Positions 1 to 8,687 of a DNA stretch of 64,000 nucleotides are shown one piece after another. A program made the translations under genes and the position numbers. Location: contig JACKEH010000009.1 of the NCBI GenBank assembly GCA_020633125.1, forward strand, positions 1 to 64,000. The letters run 5' to 3'. The first letter of the stretch is position 1. Each line of letters starts with the position of its first letter. The stretch is from Sandaracinus sp. (GTDB taxonomy: Bacteria > Myxococcota_A > Polyangia > Polyangiales > Houyiibacteriaceae). Under the pieces are notes generated by a model. That model was not told the origin of the DNA. It did no database searches and saw only the letters and a program-made list of their open reading frames with translations.

Positions 1-35
1 CCTTCGGTCAGCTCGTAAGGCTTGCGACGGCTCAT
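1..35 (-). CDS. actB: Alternative complex III ActB-type subunit, N-terminal fragment
   Basis: Only the first 11 codons lie in the window, reading MSRRKPYELTE from an ATG at 35. The start follows the stop of the pentaheme protein by about 50 nt on the same strand. In alternative complex III operons the pentaheme subunit ActA is followed by ActB, a molybdopterin-oxidoreductase-like/iron-sulfur subunit whose N-terminus often begins with a short basic R-K-x-Y stretch. The assignment rests on gene order and this short peptide, so it is tentative. Confidence 0.45.
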   Translation of the reverse strand, partial: MSRRKPYELTE

Positions 36-83
36 CTCTTCATGCCTCGTCAGCGAAAGTGCTGTCAGCGAAAGTGCAGGAGC

Positions 84-722
84 TCAGCGGTGGCAGCCGG
101 AGCAGTGCTGGGGCGGGTTCACGGCCGCCACGTGCTCGTCCATCGACGCGAGCCACTCGGCATCCGGTTCCCACTCCATGTTCGTGATCTCGCTCGGGGG
201 GCGAAGGTTCGGCCCCGGATCGCGGTGGCACTCGAGGCACCACTGCATCGCGATGGGCTCCTCGACGCGCACGACCTCCATTTGGTCGATGCGGCCGTGG
301 CAGCTCGCGCAGCCGACGCCGGCGCTGAGGTGCACCGAGTGGTTGAAGTACGCGTGGTCCGGGAGGACGTGCGCCTTCACCCACGGGATGGACTCACCCG
401 ATTCCCAGCTCTCGCGCACGGGCGCGAGGCGGGCCGACTCGGGCCACACCACCGAGTGACAGCCCATGCAGGTCTGCGTCGGAGGGATGTTGGCCTTCGC
501 GCCGCGTTCCACCGACGAGTGGCAGTAGCGGCAGTCCATACCCAGCTCGCCTGCGTGCAGGCGGTGGCTGTACGGAACCGGCTGCTCGGGCGCATAGCCC
601 ACCTGCAGGTGGCTCGGGGAGAAGTAGTACCAGATCGCGCCGATCAGACCGACGCCGCCGAAGGTCGCCGCTCCGCCGAGCACGAGCGGCAGGAGATTGA
701 GAGAGCGAGGGAAGATCTGCAT
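84..722 (-). CDS. actA: Pentaheme cytochrome c subunit of alternative complex III (ActA-like)
   Basis: A 212-residue protein with one N-terminal membrane anchor (about residues 9-32) and five CxxCH heme-binding motifs: CRYCH, CMGCH, CASCH, CLECH and the C-terminal CSGCH. Five c-type hemes behind an uncleaved anchor is the ActA arrangement in alternative complex III, the quinol:cytochrome c/HiPIP oxidoreductase that replaces the bc1 complex in many Myxococcota, Bacteroidota and Chloroflexota. It would sit on the periplasmic face and pass electrons outward. The next gene on the strand starts 48 nt downstream and fits ActB, so this is probably the operon's first gene. A promoter is visible upstream. 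Other multiheme c3-family proteins cannot be fully excluded without the rest of the operon. Confidence 0.8.
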   Translation of the reverse strand: MQIFPRSLNLLPLVLGGAATFGGVGLIGAIWYYFSPSHLQVGYAPEQPVPYSHRLHAGELGMDCRYCHSSVERGAKANIPPTQTCMGCHSVVWPESARLAPVRESWESGESIPWVKAHVLPDHAYFNHSVHLSAGVGCASCHGRIDQMEVVRVEEPIAMQWCLECHRDPGPNLRPPSEITNMEWEPDAEWLASMDEHVAAVNPPQHCSGCHR

Positions 723-755
723 CTCGAAAGTCGTTTCTGCGGGCTCGCGGCGGCC

Positions 756-784
756 CTTTTACGAGAAGGACAGTCGCCGGACAA
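756..784 (-). promoter_or_regulatory. Probable promoter of the act operon
   Basis: Reading the minus strand, TTGTCC (784-779) and TAAAAG (761-756) are separated by 17 nt. Predicted transcription would start near 749, giving a leader of about 27 nt before the ATG at 722. It lies in the 71-nt gap between the two minus-strand genes. Match quality is moderate. Confidence 0.4.
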
Positions 785-793
785 GCTCAGACT

Positions 794-1273
794 TCAGGGG
801 GAAGCGAGGATTTCGGCGACCTCGCGCGCGTGAACGGGGCAATTGCGAGCGACGAGTCGGTAACGCGTGGTTCCGTCGTCGTGAGGTCGCGCGTCGGCAA
901 CGGCCTCCGCGCTTCGGATTTGGCGATCGCCGGGCAGCCGAGAGGCGTCTCGGACGCTCGCTCGAACGGCCACGAGGGCGCCTTCGTGCACTTCGAACCG
1001 TGCGTCGCGAACGAACGCGGTCGGATCGTCGTGACTCCAATCGAGGAGGAGCGTGCCGTCCTCGGTGGTGGAGGTGGACCACGTGCCGCCCTCGGGGAGC
1101 TGCGCGCGCGCACGCACGTCGGACGCGGTCATGCCCAAACGGACACCGAGCGCCGCGGTGGGATCCGCGTCACGCGCAGCGACTCGAACGAGCGCCCAGC
1201 CGGCCGGCAGCACGAGCGCCAGCGCGGCCGCGGCGACCCAGAGCCGGGGGAAGAGCTGGGCCTGCGGCTTCAT
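794..1273 (-). CDS. Hypothetical membrane-anchored protein, 159 aa
   Basis: No family is recognised. The protein starts with MKPQAQLFPR and one hydrophobic segment (about residues 11-28), leaving a soluble domain of about 125 residues that should face the periplasm. That domain has the short pattern LGVRLGMTASDVRARA, which resembles the helix-turn element seen in small lipoproteins that begin their fold with a G-M-t-xx-dV motif. It has a single Cys near the C-terminus. It lies between the act operon and an O-methyltransferase on the same strand and has its own promoter at about 1289-1317. Start choice is supported by that promoter and by the hydrophobic N-terminus. Confidence 0.6.
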   Translation of the reverse strand: MKPQAQLFPRLWVAAAALALVLPAGWALVRVAARDADPTAALGVRLGMTASDVRARAQLPEGGTWSTSTTEDGTLLLDWSHDDPTAFVRDARFEVHEGALVAVRASVRDASRLPGDRQIRSAEAVADARPHDDGTTRYRLVARNCPVHAREVAEILASP

Positions 1274-1288
1274 AGACGTGCCGCGCGG

Positions 1289-1317
1289 GGGCTAGGGCTC
1301 GCGGGGGGTCCAGTCAA
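1289..1317 (-). promoter_or_regulatory. Promoter of the 159-aa protein gene
   Basis: On the minus strand TTGACT (1317-1312) and TAGCCC (1294-1289) are exactly 17 nt apart. Transcription would begin near 1282, about 9 nt before the ATG at 1273. The TAGCCC hexamer also occurs in the hbd promoter of this window. Confidence 0.55.
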
Positions 1318-1446
1318 GGTGACGCGACGTCACACGCGCCATTTTGCGATTTTCGCAACGAAAACGAGGCATTTCGGAATGACGCAACGCGTCGTCCACC
1401 GAGGACACCGCGCATGAGTCCCCTTCTTGCGCCTCGAAAACGTCCG

Positions 1447-2100
1447 TCAGCGGCGGATTCCGACGAGGAGCCCGTCCGGAGTCGGCATGCACACCGAGTC
1501 GAACGTCGCAGGGGTCGCCTCGTGAAAGCCACGCATCGCCACGGCGCCGGCCTCGTCCCCGAGAAGGCGTCCGAAGAAGTAGGCGTTGTCCCCGATCAAG
1601 AGGCCGCCCGGCCGGAGGTTGTCCGCCGCCCACGCGCCGTAACGGTCGTAGCGCTCCTTGTCGGCGTCGACGAAGACCGCGCAAAAGGGACCGTGTCCCT
1701 CGAGGCTCGCGAGCTCTTCCACCGCGTCCCCGACGACGACGGTCACACGGTCCGCGAGGCCCGCGGCTTCGAGGTTTCCGCGCGCGACCTCCGCGTGTCG
1801 TGGGTCGCGTTCGAGGGTCCAGAGGTGCCCATCGGCGGGGAGTGCGCGCGCCATCCAAATCGTCGAGTAGCCCGCGAGGGTGCCGATCTCGATCACACGG
1901 CGCGCCCCGGCGAGTCGAAGCAAGAGCTGCAACGTGCGTCCTTCGTTCGGGCCGACGGAGATCGGCGGCATGCCTTCTCGTCCGGGGCTGGTGAACGCCC
2001 GTTCGAGGGCCCGGTCGTGGGGCGCGTGAACGTCGGCGGTCCAGGCGAGCAGCTTTTCGTCGGCGTAGCGCGCGCCGGCGCGCGATTGGGGGTCGGCCAT
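1447..2100 (-). CDS. Class I SAM-dependent O-methyltransferase (caffeoyl-CoA OMT family)
   Basis: The 217-residue protein is full length for the small cation-dependent O-methyltransferase family. The SAM-binding motif I reads VIEIGTLAGYST, followed by the acidic residue of motif II in LERDP, the metal/catechol segment VFVDADKERY, and GGLLIGDNAYF, where the family usually has DNxLW. It transfers a methyl group from S-adenosylmethionine to a hydroxyl acceptor; the acceptor cannot be told from sequence. It stands alone on the minus strand, divergent from the kinase that starts at 2234. A TAGAAC element ends 7 nt before the ATG, suggesting a leaderless transcript. Confidence 0.85.
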   Translation of the reverse strand: MADPQSRAGARYADEKLLAWTADVHAPHDRALERAFTSPGREGMPPISVGPNEGRTLQLLLRLAGARRVIEIGTLAGYSTIWMARALPADGHLWTLERDPRHAEVARGNLEAAGLADRVTVVVGDAVEELASLEGHGPFCAVFVDADKERYDRYGAWAADNLRPGGLLIGDNAYFFGRLLGDEAGAVAMRGFHEATPATFDSVCMPTPDGLLVGIRR

Positions 2101-2107
2101 GCGGCAG

Positions 2108-2113
2108 GTTCTA
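2108..2113 (-). promoter_or_regulatory. -10 element TAGAAC, leaderless-type, of the O-methyltransferase
   Basis: On the minus strand TGTAGAAC is followed by 7 nt and then the ATG at 2100. That spacing places the transcription start at the A of the start codon. No clear -35 box is seen. Confidence 0.45.
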
Positions 2114-2219
2114 CACGCCGACTGCGACGTCTCCTACCGACCTCCGCATTCGGCACCTCCACATCTTGGGAGGGTGTTGCCGCGCGAGAGGGAAAAGGGA
2201 CGTGCGCGGAGGCGCCTGA

Positions 2220-2225
2220 TAACCT
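2220..2225 (+). promoter_or_regulatory. -10 element TAACCT, leaderless-type, of the DUF4388 kinase
   Basis: TGATAACCT is followed by 8 nt and the ATG at 2234. The element supports this ATG over an upstream in-frame ATG at 2099, which would overlap the divergent gene. Confidence 0.45.
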
Positions 2226-2233
2226 CGCCGCGC

Positions 2234-4198
2234 ATGCGCTCGGTGCCCCCGCCGCCGCCTCCGCCGCCCCAGACCCGGTTTGGGCGCTACGAGATCGTGG
2301 ACCGCATCGCGGTCGGAGGCATGGCGGAGGTCTTTCGAGCCCGGGAGACCCGGGCGGTGGGCGAGCCGCGGGTGGTCGTCATCAAGCGCATGCTGCCGCA
2401 CGTCGCCGCCGAAGAGAGCGGTTTGCTCATGTTCCGGGAAGAGGCGCGACTCGGCGCGCAGGTCGCCCACCCGAACGTGGTGGAGCTGCTCGAGGTCGAC
2501 TCGGCGGATGGGCACCCCTACCTCGCGCTCGAGTACGTGCCCGGATGCGATTTGTGGCGGCTCTCTCGCTGGCTCGTTCGCGAGGGGCGCGCGCTCGGCG
2601 TCGAGCTCTCGGTCTTCGTGTTGCTCGAGCTGCTCGCAGGGCTCGAAGCCGTGCACGAAGCGGTCGACGAGCTCGGGCATCCGCTGGGCATCGTGCACCA
2701 GGACGTGAGCCCGTCGAACGTGCTGCTTTCCGTGCACGGCGACGTGAAGCTCGGCGACTTCGGCATCGCGAAGGCGGCCGTCGCGCGCGCACTTCCGGGC
2801 GTCTCCGGTCGCGCGAAAGGAAAGCTCGGCTACCTCGCGCCAGAGCAGGTGACCGGCGGCTCGGCGACTCGCGCCACCGACGTGTTCGCGGCAGCCGTGA
2901 TGGGCGCGGAGCTGCTGATTGGGCGGCCGCTCTTCGCGGGGGGAAGCGAGCTCGCGATCCTGCTCGCCATTCGTGACGCGAACGTGCGCCCGCTGCTCGA
3001 CGCCGCCCTCCCCGACCCGCTCAAGAACGCGCTGGTGTCCGCGCTCGCACGGGATCCGAAGCAACGCCCCGCGAGCGCGGGTCTGCTCTCGGAGAAGCTC
3101 CGCGCCTTTGCGCCCGGACCCCAGAGCGTGCTGCGCCGCGAGCTCGCCGAGCTCGTGCAACGCGCCACGGGCGTCGAAGGCGAAGCCGAACGCACGCCGC
3201 TCGTCGACGCCGAGCCGCCGCTCGCCGCGGAGCGCACACCGCTGACGCGCGACCTTCCCTCGCAGACGTTCGAGGTCGAGCTCTCCTCCGGAAGGCGTCT
3301 CGGTCCGTGGCGCTTCGCGACGGTGGTCGAAGCGATCACGACGGGGCGAATCGGGCCCGAGGATCTCGTGTCGGTGGACGGTGGTCCGATGCTTCCCGTC
3401 GGACGCGACCCGTGGCTCGCACGCCATCTCCCGATGGCCACCCTGACGCCGCTCACGCGCGACGCGGCGCTGACGACCGAGCCGCACGTGCGCCGCAACT
3501 TCGCGGGCGGCGGGTTCATCCGCGCGATGGCAGAGAGCGCTGCGCGCCGCGACACCGGGCTCTGGCTCTGCGAGCAAGGCGGGGTACGCAAAGAGGTCTA
3601 CGTACGCGAGGGCGTGCCGGTATTCGTCGGCTCGAACGTCGCGGGCGAGCTGCTGGGAGAGCATCTCGTGACACGCGGCGTGATCACGCGCGGCGAGCTC
3701 GACAGCGCGCTCGCGGTGCTGCCGCGCTTCGAAGGACGTCTCGGCGACACGCTGGTGGCGCTCGAGCTCGTCGACGCGGTCACGTTGTTTCGAGCGATCG
3801 CGGAGCAGGTGCGCGAGAAGCTGCTCGATCTCTTCTTGTGGGAGTCGGGGACCGCAGAGCTCTACCGAGGGGCGGTGATGCCCGCGGGTGGCTTCCCGCT
3901 GGATCTGGACGCGTGGGAGATCCTCCGTTCCGGCGTGGACCGTCGACTCGACGCCGGCCTCGAAGAAGCGCGCTTCAAAGGGCGCATGCTCGACGACCTC
4001 GTGCGCGTTCCGCAGCTGCCGAGCTTCGTGCAGGAAGGCGGCTTGCCGGAGGAGCTCCGAGAGGTCCTCGCGTTCGCCGTCACGCCACGCCCACTGCCCG
4101 AGCTCGTCGACGCCCTCGCGCAGCCCAGCGACGCACGCCGGGGCTACCGCGCGGTGACGCTCGCGCTCGCGCTCGACCTGGTGCGTTGGTCAACCTGA
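2234..4198 (+). CDS. Ser/Thr protein kinase with C-terminal DUF4388-like domain, non-RD catalytic loop
   Basis: A 654-residue cytoplasmic protein. After a proline run (residues 5-12) comes a kinase domain (about 18-310): glycine loop VGGMAEVF, ATP lysine in VVIK (K51), catalytic loop HQDVSPSN (155-162), and DFG (175-177). The usual HRD arginine is Gln, so activation-loop control through that Arg is lost; the Asp and Asn are kept. No membrane segment is seen. Residues about 470-600 read like a DUF4388/PATAN-type module (GELLGEHLVTRGVITRGELD and following), common in myxobacterial signalling proteins. The next gene, serA, has its own promoter. The upstream ATG at 2099 is rejected because it would overlap the divergent methyltransferase. 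Confidence 0.85.
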   Translation: MRSVPPPPPPPPQTRFGRYEIVDRIAVGGMAEVFRARETRAVGEPRVVVIKRMLPHVAAEESGLLMFREEARLGAQVAHPNVVELLEVDSADGHPYLALEYVPGCDLWRLSRWLVREGRALGVELSVFVLLELLAGLEAVHEAVDELGHPLGIVHQDVSPSNVLLSVHGDVKLGDFGIAKAAVARALPGVSGRAKGKLGYLAPEQVTGGSATRATDVFAAAVMGAELLIGRPLFAGGSELAILLAIRDANVRPLLDAALPDPLKNALVSALARDPKQRPASAGLLSEKLRAFAPGPQSVLRRELAELVQRATGVEGEAERTPLVDAEPPLAAERTPLTRDLPSQTFEVELSSGRRLGPWRFATVVEAITTGRIGPEDLVSVDGGPMLPVGRDPWLARHLPMATLTPLTRDAALTTEPHVRRNFAGGGFIRAMAESAARRDTGLWLCEQGGVRKEVYVREGVPVFVGSNVAGELLGEHLVTRGVITRGELDSALAVLPRFEGRLGDTLVALELVDAVTLFRAIAEQVREKLLDLFLWESGTAELYRGAVMPAGGFPLDLDAWEILRSGVDRRLDAGLEEARFKGRMLDDLVRVPQLPSFVQEGGLPEELREVLAFAVTPRPLPELVDALAQPSDARRGYRAVTLALALDLVRWST

Positions 4199-4268
4199 AA
4201 CGGTGCGATCCACGCGCGAAGGTTTCGCTCGCGCCACGCGAGTGACGCGCACGTCGGGGGGCGCCTGC

Positions 4269-4298
4269 TTGACGCGATGCGTCGGTGGCTGGTAGCTC
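4269..4298 (+). promoter_or_regulatory. Promoter of serA
   Basis: TTGACG (4269-4274) and TAGCTC (4293-4298) are separated by 18 nt. The predicted start near 4305 gives a leader of about 38 nt that contains the AAAAGGAG ribosome binding site 9 nt before the ATG. Confidence 0.6.
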
Positions 4299-4342
4299 CC
4301 CGCCCGCAACGCCCCCGTGGTGTCGAAAAGGAGCGGTCGTCC

Positions 4343-5920
4343 ATGAGCACGGTGAAGGTCCTCGTCTCCGACAAGCTGAGCGAAGCGGGTCTGCAGGTCT
4401 TGCGTGAAGCCTCCGACGTGCAGGTCGACGTCCGCACCGGCCTCTCCGAGGACCAGCTCTGCGAGATCATCGGCGAGTACGACGGGCTCGTGATCCGGAG
4501 CGGCACGACGGTCACCCCGAAGGTGCTCGAAGCCGCCTCGAGGCTGAAGGTCGTCGGTCGCGCGGGCATCGGCGTCGACAACGTCGACCTCCCGACCGCG
4601 AGCAAGCGCGGCGTCGTGGTGATGAACACGCCGCTCGGCAACACCGTGACGACGGCGGAGCACGCCCTCTCGCTGCTCATGTCGCTCGCGCGCAACATCC
4701 CGCGCGCCGACGCGTCGATGAAGCGCGGCGAGTGGGAGAAGAAGGCCTTTCAGGGCACCGAGCTCTGGAACAAGACGCTCGGCGTCGTGGGCCTCGGCAA
4801 CATCGGCAAGATCGTCGCGGACCGCGCGCTCGGCTTGAAGATGAACGTCATCGCGAGCGATCCGGTGCTGAGCGCCGAAGAGGCGAAGCGGCTCGGCGTC
4901 GAGCTCGTGAGCTTCGACGAATTGCTCACGCGCGCCGACCTGATCTCGATTCACACGCCGCTCGTGCCGAGCACGAAGTACCTCTTCAACGACGCGGCCT
5001 TCGCGAAGATGAAGAAGAACGCGCTCCTCGTGAACGCGGCGCGTGGTGGCATCGTCGAGGAGGCCGCCCTCGTGCGCGCCCTCGAGAGCAAGAAGATTCG
5101 CGGCGCCGCGCTCGACGTGTTCGAGAAGGAACCGCTGGCCGCCGACCACCCGCTGCTGAAGCTCGACAACGTCGTGCTCGCGCCGCACCTCGGCGCGTCG
5201 ACCGACGAAGCCCAAGAGCGCGTCGGCGTGCAGATCGCGCATCAGATCGTCGCGTACCTCAAGCACGGCACGATCGAAAACGGCGTGAACGTGCCCTCGC
5301 TCTCCGGCGATGCCGCGCAGAAGCTCGCGCCGCACCTCGAGGTGGCCCGTCGCCTCGGTCGTCTGCTCGCGCAGCTCGCGGGCGGCGCACGCGAGATTCG
5401 TGTGACCGCGTACGGCGAGCTCGCGAGCTTCACCGGGCCGCTCACCCAAGAGGCGCTCGCCGGCTTCCTCGAGAAGCACACCGGCGAGCAGGTCAGCCCG
5501 CTCTCGGCGAAGTACGAGGCGAAGGAGCGCGACATCAAGGTCGTCGAGGTGAGCGAGCCGAACGAGACGCTCCCCGTCGTCCGCGTGGTCGTGAGCCACG
5601 ACGACATTCACACCGCGACCGCGCGTCGTAGCCGCGGCGGCGGGCTTCGCCTCGTCGGCCTCGAGGGCTACGAGGTCGACGCGGTTCTCAAGGGTCACGC
5701 CATCGTGGTCCGCAACGACGACAAGCCCGGCGTCATCGGCGCCATCGGCACCATCCTCGGCAAGCACGGCGTCAACGTCGCGCGGCTGCAGGTCGGCCTC
5801 GACGAGGAGACGGGCAAGGCGCTCGCGCTCTGGAACGTCGACTCCGAGGTCACGCCAGCGCTCCTCGCGGAGCTGCGTGCGCTCGCCAACGTGAGCAACG
5901 TGGCCTACGTCACGCTCTGA
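4343..5920 (+). CDS. serA: D-3-phosphoglycerate dehydrogenase
   Basis: A 525-residue long-form enzyme that oxidises 3-phosphoglycerate to 3-phosphohydroxypyruvate with NAD, the first step of serine synthesis. Visible are the substrate-domain segment GRAGIGVDNVDLPTA, the NAD-binding GVVGLGNIGKIVAD, the arginine in NAARGGIV, the catalytic His region in LAPHLGAST, an intervening domain (about 315-450) and a C-terminal ACT domain (about 450-525) for serine feedback. The ATG at 4343 follows AAAAGGAG with good spacing and begins MSTVKVLVSDKL, as in homologues; an in-frame ATG 66 nt upstream has no such site. hisZ starts 1 nt after the stop. Confidence 0.96.
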   Translation: MSTVKVLVSDKLSEAGLQVLREASDVQVDVRTGLSEDQLCEIIGEYDGLVIRSGTTVTPKVLEAASRLKVVGRAGIGVDNVDLPTASKRGVVVMNTPLGNTVTTAEHALSLLMSLARNIPRADASMKRGEWEKKAFQGTELWNKTLGVVGLGNIGKIVADRALGLKMNVIASDPVLSAEEAKRLGVELVSFDELLTRADLISIHTPLVPSTKYLFNDAAFAKMKKNALLVNAARGGIVEEAALVRALESKKIRGAALDVFEKEPLAADHPLLKLDNVVLAPHLGASTDEAQERVGVQIAHQIVAYLKHGTIENGVNVPSLSGDAAQKLAPHLEVARRLGRLLAQLAGGAREIRVTAYGELASFTGPLTQEALAGFLEKHTGEQVSPLSAKYEAKERDIKVVEVSEPNETLPVVRVVVSHDDIHTATARRSRGGGLRLVGLEGYEVDAVLKGHAIVVRNDDKPGVIGAIGTILGKHGVNVARLQVGLDEETGKALALWNVDSEVTPALLAELRALANVSNVAYVTL

Positions 5921-5921
5921 C

Positions 5922-7277
5922 ATGGCCGCACGACGTAGCGTTTCGGAGCCGTCTCGCCCCTCGCGGGCGCGTGGGACGGCGCCGCATCCCGAGATGCCTC
6001 TCTCCGCTCCCGGCGGCATGCGCGATCATCTCCCGCCCGACGCGGCGCTTCGCGCTTCGTTGACGGGGCGTTTGCTCGCGGCTTTCGAGACCTTCGGGTA
6101 CGAGCGCGTCACCACGCCGGCGTTCGAATACGCCGAGGTGATCGAGCGTGGGCTCGAGGTCGATCGACGCGACGTCTTGCGGTTCGTCGAGCCGGACACG
6201 GGTGAGGTCGCCCTGCTTCGCCCCGACATCACGCCGCAGATCGCGCGCATCGTCGCGACCTCGCTGCGCGATCGACCGGCGCCTTGGCGCCTCTGCTATT
6301 CGGGCACCGTGCTCCGACGTGCGCGCGGCCGCGCGCGCCGCAACCGTCAGCTCGCGCAGGCGGGGGTCGAGCACGTGGGCACCGCGTCGCTCGAGGCCGA
6401 CGTCGAGGTGATCCGACTCGCCGCCGATTCGCTGCGCGGCGTGGGGCTCTCGCGCTTTCGGCTCGAGCTGGGGCAAGTGCGCATCGGTAAGAGCGCCCTC
6501 GCGGCGGTGCCCGACGGGTTGCGCCACGCGGCGGCCGACGCGCTCGCACGCAAAGACGGCCTCGACCTCGAGCGGGTCTTGGTGTCCGGGCGGGTGCTCA
6601 AGCGCGAGCGCAAGCGCCTCGGCGCGTTGCTCGAGCTCTACGGCGACGGGGACGAAGCGATCGTACGTGCGCGCCGCCGGTTCAAAGACGAGGCGTCACG
6701 GGCGGCGCTGGACGAGCTCGCGGCCCTCTACGAACGACTCGCCGCGCTCGGGCTCTCCGACGTGCTCGGGGTCGACCTCGGCGAGCTGCGTGGGCACGCC
6801 TACTACACCGGCGCGAGCTTCACGCTGCTCGCGGAGGGTCCGGGCGAGCCCCTCGGCGGCGGCGGACGCTACGATCGTTTGCTCGAACGCTTCGGCCTCG
6901 CGGCTCCCGCCACCGGCTTCGGCGTCGACGTCGAGAACCTCTGGTGGGCGCTCTCGGCCGCAGGCGTCGGTTGGAGCCCGCCGCGGCCCGCGCGCATCGT
7001 GGCGCTCGACGTGCCCGACGCCTTGATCGACGCACTGCGAAGCCGCGGTGCACACGTGGCGACCCTGCCCGCGCCCAGCGTGCCGCGAAACGTCGCCCCT
7101 TCGGTGGCGGCGCTCGAGTTCGCGCAGGCTTGGGGCTACGACGCGCTCCTCTTCGGTGCCGATCGCTTGGTGCGCGCCTCGGACGGTGTCGCCCTGCCCT
7201 TCGGCGAGCTGGCGAACGTCGATTTCGAGGCGTGGGCCTTCGGCGGAACGTCCGAACCGAGCGCGACCGACGAGTGA
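5922..7277 (+). CDS. hisZ: ATP phosphoribosyltransferase regulatory subunit (HisZ-like, HisRS paralogue)
   Basis: A 451-residue class II aminoacyl-tRNA-synthetase-like protein. Motif 1 region GGMRDHLPPDAALR, motif 2 region with RPDITPQIAR, and the RGHAYYTGASF and GGGGRYDRLLERFG segments match the HisRS/HisZ superfamily. HisRS has RGLDYYTG at the histidine site; RGHAYYTG is closer to HisZ. HisZ allosterically controls HisG and does not charge tRNA. The position directly before purA is the common hisZ-purA order. It is longer than usual HisZ (about 390 aa), with a C-terminal stretch of about 90 residues that may be a decayed anticodon-binding domain. A divergent HisRS is the alternative. Confidence 0.75.
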   Translation: MAARRSVSEPSRPSRARGTAPHPEMPLSAPGGMRDHLPPDAALRASLTGRLLAAFETFGYERVTTPAFEYAEVIERGLEVDRRDVLRFVEPDTGEVALLRPDITPQIARIVATSLRDRPAPWRLCYSGTVLRRARGRARRNRQLAQAGVEHVGTASLEADVEVIRLAADSLRGVGLSRFRLELGQVRIGKSALAAVPDGLRHAAADALARKDGLDLERVLVSGRVLKRERKRLGALLELYGDGDEAIVRARRRFKDEASRAALDELAALYERLAALGLSDVLGVDLGELRGHAYYTGASFTLLAEGPGEPLGGGGRYDRLLERFGLAAPATGFGVDVENLWWALSAAGVGWSPPRPARIVALDVPDALIDALRSRGAHVATLPAPSVPRNVAPSVAALEFAQAWGYDALLFGADRLVRASDGVALPFGELANVDFEAWAFGGTSEPSATDE

Positions 7278-7342
7278 ACGCACGACGCGGCCTCGGTCGA
7301 AGTCCCAGAAGGGCATCCTCGGGCGGCCCGCGCCGAACAACC

Positions 7343-7375
7343 TGCTAAGACTCCGCGACTCCCGACCCGGGAGTC
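7343..7375 (+). promoter_or_regulatory. purA extended -10 element and 5' leader hairpin
   Basis: TGCTAAGAC (7343-7351) is an extended -10 match with an expected start near 7358. Immediately there, GACTCCC (7357-7363) pairs with GGGAGTC (7369-7375) around a 5-nt loop. The upstream AAGACTCC (7347-7354) can pair with the same right arm, so two foldings compete if transcription begins earlier. Confidence 0.4.
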
Positions 7376-7415
7376 TTCACGCGCCCGCGGGCGCACGAGA
7401 CGGGACGAGGTCGAG

Positions 7416-8687
7416 ATGCCGGCAACGGTGGTAGTCGGAGCGCAGTGGGGCGACGAAGGCAAAGGCAAGATCGTCGACCTGCTCACGCCCTTCGCAGAGG
7501 TCGTGGTGCGGTACGCGGGCGGCGCGAACGCGGGCCACACGCTCGTGGTGCGTGGCGAGAAGATCGTGCTTCACCTCGTGCCGAGCGGGATCCTGCATCC
7601 CGGGCAGGAGTGCATCGTCGGTCAGGGTTGCGTGGTCGATCCGGGCACGTTGCTCGAGGAGATCGACCTGCTCGAAGAGCGCGGCATCTCCACGAAGAAT
7701 CGCCTCTGGGTCGCCGACCGCGCGCACGTCGTGATGCCGCACCACAAGCTCGTCGACGGGCTTCGTGAACAGGCGGATCCGAAGATCGGCACCACGAAAC
7801 GCGGCATCGGTCCGGCGTACGAGGACAAGGTCGGCCGCGTCGGCCTCCGCATCGGCGATCTGGTTCGTCCGGGGCTCGAAGCGAAGGTCGCCGCGAACCT
7901 CGCGTCGTGGTCGGCGCGCATCGAATCGCTCGGCGGCACGACGCCCTCGGCGGCCGAGATCACGGCCACGCTCTTGGCGCACGGCGAGCGCCTTCGCCCC
8001 TACGTCGCCGACGGCGCGCGACGCGCGGGCGATGCGGTGGCGCGGGGTGCGAAGGTCCTGCTCGAAGGCGCGCAGGGCACGATGCTCGACATCGACTACG
8101 GCACGTACCCCTTCGTGACGAGCTCGAGCGCGACGAGCGGCGGTGCCTGCACCGGCGGCGGCGTCCCTCCGACCCGCATCGAGCGTGTGATCGGCATCGC
8201 GAAGGCCTACGCGACGCGTGTCGGCGGCGGTCCGTTCCCCACCGAGCTTCACGGCGAGGCGGGCGAAGCGCTTCGCCAGGCCGGTGCGGAGTTCGGCGCG
8301 ACGACCGGTCGCCCGCGTCGTTGTGGCTGGCTCGACGTGCCCGCGCTCCGTTTCGCGGCGCGGGTGAACGGCATGACCTCGATCGCGCTGACGAAGCTCG
8401 ACGTGCTCACGGGCATGCCGACGCTTCAGCTCGCGAACGGCTACCGCCTCGACGGCGAGCTCCTCGACGAGCCGCCCTTCGAAGGCCTCGAGCGCGTCGA
8501 GCCGGTCTACGAGAGCCACCCGGGTTGGACCGAGGACCTCTCGGGCTGCCGCACGAAGGAAGAGCTCCCGGCGAACGCACGTGCCTACCTCGCGCGCATC
8601 GAAGAGCTCGTGGGGTGCCCGATCGGCATCGTGAGCGTCGGGCCGGATCGCGATCAGACGATCGGTCTGACCGAGCCCTTCGCCTGA
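7416..8687 (+). CDS. purA: Adenylosuccinate synthetase
   Basis: A 423-residue enzyme, full length, that makes adenylosuccinate from IMP, aspartate and GTP in the committed step to AMP. The N-terminal P-loop QWGDEGKGKIVD, GGANAGHT, the IMP loop GTYPFVTSSSATSGG and GRPRRCGWLD are all intact. It follows hisZ with a 138-nt gap that contains its own promoter-like element and a leader hairpin. Its stop is convergent with ridA. Confidence 0.97.
   Translation: MPATVVVGAQWGDEGKGKIVDLLTPFAEVVVRYAGGANAGHTLVVRGEKIVLHLVPSGILHPGQECIVGQGCVVDPGTLLEEIDLLEERGISTKNRLWVADRAHVVMPHHKLVDGLREQADPKIGTTKRGIGPAYEDKVGRVGLRIGDLVRPGLEAKVAANLASWSARIESLGGTTPSAAEITATLLAHGERLRPYVADGARRAGDAVARGAKVLLEGAQGTMLDIDYGTYPFVTSSSATSGGACTGGGVPPTRIERVIGIAKAYATRVGGGPFPTELHGEAGEALRQAGAEFGATTGRPRRCGWLDVPALRFAARVNGMTSIALTKLDVLTGMPTLQLANGYRLDGELLDEPPFEGLERVEPVYESHPGWTEDLSGCRTKEELPANARAYLARIEELVGCPIGIVSVGPDRDQTIGLTEPFA

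Noticed and set aside
5922..7277. Calling this gene hisS.
   Set aside because: The histidine-binding RGLDYYTG motif is altered and the gene precedes purA as hisZ usually does; a true HisRS remains possible but is less likely.
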